A DNA stretch of 64,000 nt from Pardosa pseudoannulata (lineage: Eukaryota > Arthropoda > Arachnida > Araneae > Lycosidae), in assembly GCA_032207245.1 (NCBI GenBank), contig CM063500.1, positions 20,071,789 through 20,135,788 on the forward strand, in the 5' to 3' direction. Under the pieces are notes generated by a model. That model saw only the letters and a program-made list of their open reading frames with translations, did no database searches and was not told the DNA's origin. Within the stretch, counting starts at the first letter, position 1. Each line of letters starts with the position of its first letter. The position numbers and the translations under genes are program-made. Of the stretch, positions 52,971 to 64,000 are shown in pieces.

Positions 52971-53274
52971 GCCTACTTTACAAATTACTTTTTTTTCAGT
53001 CAAATACCCACATTTTAAGATTAAATTTAAAAAGTAATGCTACATCAAAGAGTAATGCTATAGTCTTGTTAACCTTATACAATGGTGACAGTTTTCTCTC
53101 TGGTAAATCGATAAAGCAAAATCACTATCGAATCCAATTTACGTCAGGCATAGACATACTTAATGGCTGTACTGAATAGTTCTATTCCACTCGATATGAT
53201 GTTTTATTCGTTATTGATATAGAATAGGGAGAGAGTTAGAGATAAGCGTGACTTCTCGTAATTCCTTTTTTATG

Positions 53275-53400
53275 TTTAAATGTAACTCAGATATGTGACG
53301 AGTTGCTTTTAGGAAATGAGAAATAAAAAATAGTCAGAGTTTATAGCTATGCTATTCGTAATAAAAAGTTACTCTTTGGAAATAATTCCGTTACATTTCG
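53275..53400 (+). repeat. 126-bp direct repeat, second copy
   Basis: Second copy of the repeat beginning TTTAAATGTAACTCAGATAT. The two copies could be the direct ends of a small element or an old local duplication. Confidence 0.85.
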
Positions 53401-53635
53401 TTCTTGAAATTTAATACAATCCATGTACAAATATCTTTCTTTCAATGATATATAATACGATGTACGTAATTTTTAAAATATATTTCAAGAGAACAAATTA
53501 CATTTGGTATTTAAATATATTAAACAATAGATAGATTTTGACTACGATAAAATTATTTTGCATAAGATTTAACATACAAATAGTATTTTATCAATTTTGA
53601 TGTTTAAATCACTTATAGAAACATATTGAATTTAA
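53401..53635. other. Contig end, nothing recognised
   Basis: AT-rich sequence up to the N run, without similarity to the AGO1 intron on the far side. Confidence 0.7.
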
Positions 53636-53735
53636 NNNNNNNNNNNNNNNNNNNNNNNNNNNNNNNNNNNNNNNNNNNNNNNNNNNNNNNNNNNNNNNNN
53701 NNNNNNNNNNNNNNNNNNNNNNNNNNNNNNNNNNN
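53636..53735. other. Assembly gap, exactly 100 N
   Basis: One hundred consecutive N. This round number is commonly used by scaffolders for a gap of unknown size, so distance and order across it should not be trusted. Sequence on the left does not resemble the intron that starts on the right. Confidence 0.99.
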
Positions 53736-53825
53736 TTGCATTAGTTATTTGAATTCAGTCACCAAACATAACAATTTTTTTTTTTTTTTTAAATCTGAGA
53801 AGTAACAGCATATTTGTCATTCAAA

Positions 53826-55863
53826 AATATATAAATATTGTAATCATTATTTTTCTTATAAATTTGTTTTAATTATTTAATTCAATTAAGTATTAATATA
53901 CTACAGTTCTTTCATTCAACATCATATTAAAGTTAATTAGAGTGGCAAAGTTTATGAAATAAAAAATATAGAGTGTGTTTGTCATTTAAAAAAAAATAGA
54001 GAGAGAAGCATGGTCTAGATTATAAAAGAACATTTTTGGAAAATCAATAATTATATGATATATATATCACCATTTAAAGATAGCTATAGTTTGTGTATTA
54101 ATAAACTGTTTTTCAAATTAGTAATAAAATATTTAAAAATAATTTTTCTTTTGGAAAATATATAGTTTGGTCCAGTAAAAACATTTGAAAATTTTCCTTT
54201 TAAGATATAGTATCCTAGGAACAAATCTTAACTAGGCAACTAATAAAAGGCTTTTGCAATTCATAGTTAATAATCACAGCAACTTTTTTTAGTAATTAGT
54301 AAGTTTAGACCTACATTTCTGTTGTCTACGTACATAAATGCCTGAAGTGCTAGCATAATAATTATGCTCATTTCTGCTCACTTTGTAATAATGGTTAGTT
54401 AAATGTGTTTCTATTTAGTCAGGCTTGTTTCAATTTCCAAGGCTTGGTTATGTTTGTATTGTTGCCTCATAGGATTTAATATTAGTCACATGTTTGGTGC
54501 TTCTCTAATGACATGTTTGCTCTGTGTAGTAAGTGATTGCTTAATCCTTTGCCTGTCTTGTACATCATGTATGATTTACACATTTAAAGCTTTATGTGCT
54601 AGTATATCATATACAATACTCAATTAACTATATGTCAATCAGAAAATAATTTGGTGTGGTGCCTTATATTAGGTTAGATTATGAAATTTAAAGCTTTATA
54701 TGTAATGTACATCATGTAATTATTTCATATGGGAACAGCCAAGTGGTTAAAGGTAAATTCTAGTTCTAGAGGATAATTATAAAAAATATCCAGCTAGGAC
54801 ATTAAGAAAATGATATTCCTTAAAAAGATAATTAGCTTTTATTCAACTTCCCCATGTGCTTTTATTATATATTTGGGATGCAACTAGGTAAGCCTCACTA
54901 TAAAATAATTCAGTAATATTATCTATGATCTACATATGCAAGAATTTTAGTTTTGTAAATTTATAAGAATTTGAATTGTTCTCAAATTTCCATATAAAAT
55001 TTACAAATTCTGAATTTTGTATAATGTTAAGACAAAGAAAATTTGAAATTTGTTTTGAAGGGTTTTCAAATAACAGGAAGAAAACATAAAACATAGTACA
55101 ATTTAAATCAAATGTTTGAATGATTTTTTGTTAATATTAATTAAATTTTTAGGCTACTGCAAGATCAGCCCCTGATAGACAAGAGGACATTAACAAATTG
55201 GTATGTAATTATTTATAATGGTTTTCTTTTATTTGTTACTTAGATGGGGGGTTTTGTTTGTTTGTTTTAAATGGTATTTTAACCAAATTTTCTCTTTTAT
55301 AAAGGTTCTAAAGAAGCCATTCCTTGATGACCCATATGTGAAGGAGTTTGATCTACAAATATCTACAACAATGATGGAAGTAAAAGGCAGAATTTTGCCT
55401 GCACCTAAAATTCAGTATGGAGGAAGGGTAAAAAAATTTAAGTATTTGTAGTGTGAGAGAGATGAGATTCACTTTCAGTATTGCTGATCTAGGAGCAGTT
55501 ATTTTTATATTGAATAAAAGATATATAAAATTTACTTAACCTTTTTTAAAGCCATACTTTTTTCAAGCAGTGGCTTTAATGGTATCTCTAATGTTGTCTT
55601 CATCTAAAGCTAACTTAAATTGTTACAATTGTATTATAAGGTCAAGGTGTTTATCTTCTTTGTTATTTCTGAAGTTATTAATAAATGACAAATACATAAT
55701 TAAGGTACTAAAATATATACATTTAAATTTTATGACTTTGATGGTAAGTATATTTACCACAGCATTAGGAACTAAATTTCTTTATTTAAATTCTAAACTT
55801 ATTTATATAATATAAATTAATAGTTCACCCAGCTTTCCAGCATGGTGACCAATGCATACCATC

Positions 55864-55900
<37 letters not shown>

Positions 55901-56099
55901 TAATAAGAAGCAGCTCTACATTAATAGTCTTCTGAATTATGCGTCCTATCTGAAGTCTTCTTCTAGGTTATGCTACTTCCTTATTACTAATGCAGGTCTA
56001 TGAGATAAGATATATTTCGCTAGTGATTGTTAAAACATTCTAAAAAAATTTTTCATGTATCTATATATATGTGTGTGTATATATACATATATATAATAC

Positions 56100-56168
<69 letters not shown>

Positions 56169-57045
56169 CCAGCTAAAATATTTCTCACCAATTACATGGG
56201 AAATTAGCCTCTATTGTTTGAACTGCTCAGACTTACTTGTCAATAAGACCTAATTGTAGTGCAGTCATAGCTCCATTAAAGAAAGTGAAGTGCAACATTG
56301 TGGAACTTTAAATTTATTAAGGATAAAATTGAACTGAATTGATTAAAAAACTATATTTACATTGCAAGAGCTCAGCATCAAATGCCCAAGAAAAGTACAT
56401 CATTCAATGATTTTTCCTACCACATAGTGAATGATTACATGATTTCATTCCCATGAGACCTACAGATTACCCAACATTTTTTGGGAGTCAAGAGTGCTCA
56501 TTTAAGCTAGCTCAAAAGAACACAGGCACCTATTTAGTTACTGGATTAACTATTTTCCTGGGTTAGCTAAAAAAATGTGGTCTTTGAAAAAAAAAATTAG
56601 CATTTATTCTAGCATTAGTTTTGAGAGATGGGTAAAAAGAATTTAAGTTGCCAAACACTCCTTTAAATCCAACATTTTGGCTGGGAAATTAAATACTAAA
56701 GAATGAAAAAAGGAGAAGGGGGAATTTTCGATAGTTATTTTAATTGTAATAATTTTGATATATTACATATATATAATTTATTTCATGCTTTATTGTCTGT
56801 TATATATTTTTTGTATAGTATATATGAATATTTCTTTCACATTTCATTTGATTTTTAAAACACTGACAAAATGAACTCAGATGAAATAAAGACAAAATTA
56901 GGAATTTAGGGAAATAAAAAAAAATTAATGGGTTTAGAAAGGTTTAGTAATTTAAACTAATTACAAAATTATTTTTTGAGGGATGAAAATTTTTTGTTTG
57001 AGAATATAATTAATGGAAATTATGTTTAGTTATAATAAGAAGCAG

Positions 57046-57085
<40 letters not shown>

Positions 57086-60000
57086 TGTATGGTAAAAACA
57101 TTTAACTATAGTACAGCTACTGATATTCAATATTTTCTCATTCTTTGAGTTAATTGTAGTTATATTCATTTTAACGTGTATTTTTTCTACATATTCTTCT
57201 ATTTTCTGCACTGACTGTATGGTATTTGGCCCAGATATTTAGTTATATGATAATACAAGGTAATAGGGATAGAATAAAATCAGGTTTCAGTGAACATTTT
57301 GCGAGATATTAAAAAATTTCTAAATATTTTTACCCTTTTATTTCAATTCTTAACTATGTTTAGAATCTTTTCTTTATTTTTATTATAATTATTATTACTA
57401 TTATATAAGTGCTTCTGAATTTGTAAATTTAATGTTTGGCATTTATATCCTATTTGTTCAATTCTAGACTCGCCAACAAGCTACACCTCAGCAAGGTGTT
57501 TGGGATATGCGGGGAAAGCAGTTTCACACTGGCATAGAGATTAGAGTTTGGGCAATTGCATGTTTTGCTCCTCAACGAAGCTGCAGGGAAGATGCCCTAA
57601 GGTAGTATAAGTAACTCTTTATATTTTTGAAGTAGAATTGACTTTGTCTTTTGGGAATATAATTCAATACACTTTCTATAATATTCAAATTCAGGTTAAA
57701 TCATATTATTATAAGCAAGAATAATTGAGTAAAATTATAGAGGCATTCAGCTATCTGCTGTTCATACCAATTTATTCAACTCATGTATGTGCTTAAGACA
57801 TTTATATCTAAAACAAATCTAAAACAAATCTAATATTACTGCAGAGCTTGTTATAGACATTTATGAATCAGACTTTTCAGTTGTTGCGTGTCCACCTTCT
57901 CTGACTCGCTTTCCTGATGTTGAAGGTTCTGTCCCTAGTGATGACATTGACTTTTTAAAATTCTATTAAAAATATGCTTTTAGGTTTTTATGCCTTTTTT
58001 TTTTCTGTTGTTTTTAGTGAAGTACCGTTTTCTGTGCTTTTTGGCTATTTTTCTCAATTTTTATTTTTCCAATATTTTGGGTTTCGTATCATTCCACTAC
58101 TTTGCTCTTGCTTATTTTGTACTTTGCGAAATGTTCTGTCTTGTTTTATGTTATAAAAAATTGAAAAATGCTAAAGAAAAATTTTAAAATTTTGTAAAAT
58201 ACAAAAATATATCTTTTTGTTAGTGTCGTCACTTTTTGCTTATTTTTGATATTTTTTGTACCAAGTTGCATTTGTAATAGTCCCTTTAACTTTTTTTTGT
58301 ATGTATTTATGTATTTTCTGAGCTTCACATTGTATTGAATACTACGCATAGCTGTTAACCATACTTACTGGTCATAGTCAAGGTTCCAGTCTAATTATCC
58401 TCTAATTAGCCATCGCATTGGTTACTCATAATTTTTTATGATAACGTTCTCACCTCCTCACTTCCTTGTGACCTGGAGTGTAATAAATGTTTGTTTGGTT
58501 TACTTTTTGCCTAGAAGCCTAAATTGATGTTTTCATCTGTTTTACGTTCGGAGGTTAAAGTGAAGACTTTCCATTTCGCTAGGTACTTTGTTAAATCCAA
58601 TTACCTTGACCTTGACCTTTTGACTTTTCAGTCGATTCCCCACTTTGCCACTTTAAGCCACTCTTTTCTCTTTCTTAAGGCATCTGACCACTTGCATGTG
58701 TGTGCATTAAATAAATGCATGATTAAAACTATTCAGTATATACTATTATCTCAAATTTTATATAATGTTGATCAAATTTTCTTGTAAAATTTAAAAATTG
58801 TATTCATTTATTTAGATATATTATAAATTATGCACATGTATTTTTAACTTTATCATTAGGGCCTTTACACAGCAGCTACAAAAGATCAGTAATGATGCTG
58901 GCATGCCTATTATTGGTCAACCATGTTTTTGTAAATATGCAACTGGACCAGATCAAGTGGAACCTATGTTTCGATATCTAGTAGAAAATTTTAGTGATCT
59001 TCAACTTGTAGTTGTTGTGTTACCTGGCAAAACACCTGTATATGGTACGTATAGTTAACTGTTTTTGTATTAAAAATATTTAATGCATAATAAATTTATT
59101 GAAACGTTTCAAAATAAATTTCTTACACGAGTTGAATTTTTTTAAATTTCAAAAATTAATATTTCAAATAAACTAAGAAAATAGTTGCAAAAAATTAATT
59201 TATTTTATTCTTTTATGATTTTCCTTATATTCTTCTATGAATTTAACTTTGTTCATTTAATAAAGCTTGAGATTTCGAGTACATTATGTGTAGTAGTTTT
59301 AAAATATTTATATTGTGTAAATGTTGAGTTTTAATTTGTGTTATTACTGCAGATTCAAATAATTTTGAGTTTCTATTTTTTACAGCTGAAGTTAAGCGCA
59401 TTGGAGATACTGTTTATGGTATGGCTACTCAGTGTGTCCAAGCAAAGAATGTAAATAAAACATCTCCTCAAACACTTTCAAATTTGTGTCTCAAAATTAA
59501 CGTGAAGTTAGGAGGAATAAATAGTATACTTGTGCCAAGTATTAGGTAGTTATCTATTAAATAAATCTTTTCATGTGTTTGTGTTGTCTTTATGAAGTGA
59601 ATAATCATAATTCTCTCTTTATCTTCAGGCCAAAAGTGTTTGATGAACCTATTATATTTTTGGGTGCAGATGTTACCCATCCTCCTGCTGGAGACAGCAA
59701 GAAACCTTCAATAGCTGCTGTAAGTAAAAATAAACTATTCTTTGGTTTTTTGAGTTGGTTTATACTTTTCAATATTTAGAAAATATATATTTTTGGGGGG
59801 ATATGAATGAGTTATAGAATTTATAGTAAAGTACCTAAATCAGGTACCCTGCATTGCCTGAGTTATATAATAGGTACACATGTGATACATTATAATAACT
59901 TGCTTTCAAAAATACATATTACTTTATTAAGTATTTCAAAATTTATCTTATTGTTATCATCTATACATTCATATATTAGTTTCAAACAACAAGCTTTTAT

Positions 60001-63000
60001 TTTAGATGAATAAAATCAAACCTAAATCAGCCCAAACTATTTTAGTGAATTGTTTTTTAAAGAATATAGCAATTTAACAAAATTACTGGAAGAAAAAGAA
60101 TAAATATATTATCATGAATCCATTCATAAAAGAAATTGAATATTCACCTCTTTACTTAATTTTCAGCCATAAAAATTAAATGGGAATTAAATTAAAAATT
60201 ATCACAAAGTATTAAATGAAGAATAAGTGTTAAATATTCAAACGATTCCCAAAATATATAGTGCCTAATTACTCACAGGATAGCTTATTTTAAGGGGAAA
60301 AGACACAGACAATATTTAAGTAATATAGAGTAAATAATGTAATTATATTATTTCCAGCTAAATTATGTTATAAATTAGGTATGATTGAGAAATTTATTAC
60401 CTGGTATTGAATGTGAAAACATTTGAAATGGTAGTTAAATGAAAGCTTGCTTTTACATTTGCAAATTAATTGTACATTTAAAAATAATAGTTTTTAAAAA
60501 AAGCTTCAAAAACAGAACAAAAATGAAGCTCTGAAAAGAAATTAAGGAGTTTTTCACAGTAGTTGGAAATGGGCAGTGCTGGTCTATATCCATTAGAACC
60601 TAAGTATAGACAATTTTGTCCAAATCTATAAAAATATTATGGATTTGTATAATGAACAAAGAAATTAAAAAATTTTCATTTATTTGTGTGTTTGCATGTA
60701 TGTGTGTGTACACACTCACAGGGGGGAACTCACAGATAGGTAGAAAGATAGGCTAATTTAAATGTTTAAGTTTTGAAGTTTCATTTAATTGTGGATGTTT
60801 ACTCTCAGACTATCAAGGCTCAGGACCTAAAAACTTGATCAATTGTCTTATTTCTCTAATTAACCTGTTTTGGGTAAAGAAGCTCTGACATAAAGGCATA
60901 ATATAGTTTTAGTAATTTAGATTCATAAATTTGAAGTCATACATTCTTAAGAGGATCCTTATTTACTGAGGCATACATACATGACCAAGTTAGTCAAATA
61001 GGTAATAACTTGTGTAATAACAGTCCTACAGTAACAATTGAATTATGGCTAAATGGGTAGGTTACTGCTCCTTAATACTGGACTTCATGGGTTTGAATCC
61101 CATTGCTGGTGTCAATGTTTGTAAACTATTCAGATTCAACTTTATGCAGTAGGTCTTGGTCTCATTACTCCATGTAGCAAACAATGGACTATAGCACTCC
61201 CAACCAATCACCCTTAAGTAGCAACTGGTATTATATCACACACATTGTAGCACGTAACTACTAAACTGTTAGGAATTATATTTTTACAGATTTAAAAAAA
61301 AAATTAATAAAATTATGAAATAGATAAGAAAAATTGAGTAAATAAGATGTTTAAATGTTGAGTAGCAAATAGTAAATTAAATTCATAGTTTATGATAATT
61401 TTATTTAAAGCAAAGCATTTTATCAATCTGTTTGTAGAAGCCAAAAATGAAAAAGAAAAGAATTTAGATAAAGATATCCAGAAGCCCAAAAATATATAAT
61501 TTAGTACAAAAATCACCTAAACCATTCCTTAAACATTTTATTAACAATTAAATAATTATATTTCTCAATGTAAGGTAAATTTAAAATGCACTGTCTGAAA
61601 CCATAGACTATTGAAAAAGTAAATGCAGTTTCATTTTTACAAATTAACATTTTTCTTTCATGTATGAAAATAGGTTCACAAAATGCAACTTGCATTAATA
61701 TTATCAATTAGTCATTAATTCAGAAAGTTTAACTTAGTTCCACATATACAAAAAGTAATGTTGAAAAAGGTAGAAAAATACAATATGAAGTTGAAAGTGT
61801 GAGAATTATAGAAAAGAAATTCTGATTAATTAAAAAACCATTGTTCACAAACTGTATTTTAAAGCCTTAAGTTTAAAAATAAATAAAAGAAAGTATGTTT
61901 TTAAATACTTTATGACCATTCTTAATGAAAATGTTAAATTTGGAAGTGAACTATCTATCAAAATATTTACCATCTAAATAATCTTATGTGAACACCATAT
62001 TACTTCCTTGTAGACTTATTAAACTATAAACATTTTTTGCTGTACTTCATTTAAATTTATATTATTTGAATGTGAGATATAATCCTTCAAATTCAAAGCA
62101 GACAGTTACACAATTCCTAAAATATTAGTTTTAAAAACATCAAAAATTTTAGCAGTATTAATTCAACAAATTGTAGCGTATATTAGCTCAACTTTGAGTA
62201 AAACATAATTTCTTTTATTTGGGTAAAAAAAAATTTTCCTGTATGCTGTAAAACAGTCAAGGAACCACAGCTTTCCATGTGCAGTCCGATGCAAAGTTGC
62301 CTTGTTAATATAGTTGTCAGAGTTAAAAAGGTAGTCCTTCAAACAGGTACATATTAAGAGATAATTAAAATCTATTTTTTTCCCAGATGAACAAGGAGAC
62401 AGTTAGGTGAATCTACCAAACCAATATAGTTTAGGTGAGAGTATAAAAAGTCATGGGATGTAATTATCCTGACGTTAACAGTAAAAATATGGTGAGGCAG
62501 TTCCATTGGTACAGGATAGTTGAATAGTGGACATCATTTTTTCCTCTAACATTACAAATATGAATCTCTCGGACAGGATTTTTAATGTGTTTTGCAATAG
62601 AATGGCATGCAGATGGATAAGACACAGAAGGAGTAGATTGTTAGAGATCACAACCCCTCTTAGCAAATGTATCAGCTTTTTCATTGCCATAGATGCCACA
62701 GTGACTAGGTATCCAGTGGTAAACAATGGTCCATCCTCACTAAGTCTCGGGTAACCTGAACATGGTGTAATGAAGTGTAGTTAGGAGCACATAAAGATAA
62801 GATTGCAGCCTGGACATCAACAAGAAAAACTGCATGTTGGAGTGATGAATTTCAATATAATAGACTAGAAATTGTTTGTTTGGTTGTCTCTATTTCAGTA
62901 TCAAAATTTGAGGTATTCGGGCCAACCCTGAAGAAAATTCAAGGTTTGCAGTAAACATCACAGCCAGAAACGTTTGAGTCACTTGATCTATCAGTGGAAA

Positions 63001-64000
63001 TATGTACCCATTGATCTATTGGGTAGTTATTAAAAATAGTTTCTAAAGAGCAGGATCTAAGATAAGATAGTAAAGTCTCATATTTCCTTTTCTGGATGCC
63101 AATGGATAAGTTATAAGAGGGAGTCCTCACTCTAGAAGGCAAGTAAGAAGGGACAGGGAAGAGTTCACACTCATAAGAAGTACTGTCAAGGTTATATTTC
63201 TTTTTTAATTCCCCAACTCTTGCTAAGGGTGTTTTCTCAGTCTTGAGTCTAGGAATAGCAGGAATATAGTTTGTAAAATGAAGCATAGGTAATTTTATGC
63301 AATTTTCATGGAGTCTCAGAAGCTGTCCTGCTCTGGTGAAAAAAATTTAGGTAAAACTGAGATCATTAATATCTTTTACATAGAGATTTTTCATTATATA
63401 GAGTGTGGGTTGCAATAAAAATGTAGATGTACAACTAAATTTTACACACTCTCAAATATAAAATTTCATCATTGTACTGCTAATTATTTTTGAATTATTC
63501 AATATATGAATGTACAGCCAATAGTCTAAATTCATTCAAGCATGAGCATAGTAATTTTTTATGCATTTATTTAATTTTTAATATTAAAGTGTCTTTGAAT
63601 GCATAGACAGTTGTACAGTCTTAACTAGTCAAAATGGATTCAGGCATAATCAAAATAGGTGTTTCTGTTGAAATATGAACATCAAAATTTTTCACAAATA
63701 CAATACTTCCTGTACTTGATACATTAAAATAAAAATTACTCTGAATCTAAATGAAGGAGGAGATTAAAAGACAAATTTAGTTTAAAAAATCAACTTTGAG
63801 TTTTAATAACTAATTTGTATTACAGGTTGTAGGTAGTATGGATGGACATCCTAGTCGATATGCAGCTACTGTTCGGGTGCAGTCTCATCGCCAAGAAATC
63901 ATACAGGATTTAGCAAATATGGTGAAGGAGTTGTTAGTACAGTTCTATAAAGCAACTCGCTTTAAGCCAATGAGAATAATCTTTTATAGAGATGGTGTAT
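53826..64000 (+). CDS. AGO1: Second copy of the AGO1 3' part (exons 1 to 7, cut by window end)
   Basis: Exons at 55153-55200, 55305-55427, 57468-57601, 58860-59044, 59386-59545, 59629-59719 and 63826-64000 (runs off the window); the bases before 55153 are intron. The 916 shared coding bases differ from the first copy at eight positions, all synonymous; six of the eight are in the fifth exon. Splice junctions are at the same places and are GT-AG; two donors vary inside the consensus (GTAATA to GTAGTA, GTATGT to GTACGT). The PIWI Asp at 59669-59671 is present, and the Glu and second Asp are reached before the window ends. The copy begins directly after a 100-N gap, inside an intron, as a contig end would. 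It may be the other haplotype of the same gene rather than a second locus. No sign of pseudogene decay. Confidence 0.93.
61038..61206 (+). mobile_element. tRNA-derived SINE, second-contig copy
   Basis: The counterpart of the SINE in the first AGO1 copy, with the B box at 61089-61101. Here the A box reads TGGCTAAATGGGTAGG, slightly closer to a tRNA A box. Shared position shows the insertion predates the split of the two copies. Confidence 0.72.
62230..63350 (-). pseudogene. LINE fossil, second-contig copy
   Basis: Counterpart of the antisense LINE remnant in the first AGO1 copy, with the same frame breaks. It carries additional small changes: one codon lost after TDRS, and other substitutions and indels in the RNase H part. 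The element was already dead before the copies separated. Confidence 0.75.

Larger units (their letters stand above)
53736..64000. repeat. Collinear duplicate of 1698-11978
   Basis: 10,265 bases aligning end to end with 10,281 bases of the first contig, exons and introns alike, with scattered substitutions, small indels and microsatellite length changes. It is not inverted or rearranged. It includes copies of the intronic SINE and LINE fossil. See the gap and the second AGO1 copy. Confidence 0.97.

Noticed and set aside
58524..58787. 87-codon frame containing [12 protein letters not shown]
   Set aside because: Intronic. The homologous region in the first copy (6520-6747) opens differently; no domain.

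Overview
The window is eukaryotic, very AT-rich and intron-rich. Its only recognisable gene is an Argonaute of the microRNA-pathway AGO1 class. The C-terminal sequence (ending in V-M-Y-F-A, with [10 protein letters not shown] just before) resembles arthropod AGO1 more than vertebrate AGO. I infer an arthropod with large introns, possibly a chelicerate, but the sequence does not fix the species.

Layout. 1-3121 is intron upstream of the first visible exon. 3122-18558 holds ten + strand exons (493 codons plus stop) that encode the end of PAZ/linker 2, the whole MID domain and the whole PIWI domain. All nine introns are GT-AG and every reading phase closes. The N-terminal and most PAZ exons lie upstream of the window. 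18559 to about 31.2 kb is non-coding and mostly T-rich; it may be a very long 3' UTR. It carries tRNA-derived SINE copies, a 585-bp hAT-type MITE with a perfect 8-bp target duplication, and a dead mariner. 33.25-43.2 kb is a repeat district: CT/AT microsatellites, a 5.2-kb segment bounded on both sides by arrays of a 17-bp GACGTCT-TATAGAGCTC motif (a candidate undescribed mobile element), and a 1.3-kb tandem array carrying piggyBac-like TTAA ends. 46.19-51.08 kb is a satellite of about 20 copies of a 245-bp unit. A 124-bp foldback and a 450-bp AT microsatellite follow.

A run of exactly 100 N (53636-53735) separates two contigs. The second contig (53736-64000) repeats 1698-11978 collinearly: exons 1 to 7 of AGO1, the same SINE and the same LINE fossil. 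The 916 shared coding bases differ at 8 sites, all synonymous. The most economical explanation is an alternative haplotype placed in tandem by the assembler; a real partial tandem duplication is the alternative.

No operon, CRISPR, rRNA or intact functional tRNA gene was found. The 3' half of AGO1 keeps the D-E-D-H slicer residues and the 5'-phosphate pocket residues, so it looks like a working small-RNA effector. The rest of the window is introns and mobile or satellite DNA.
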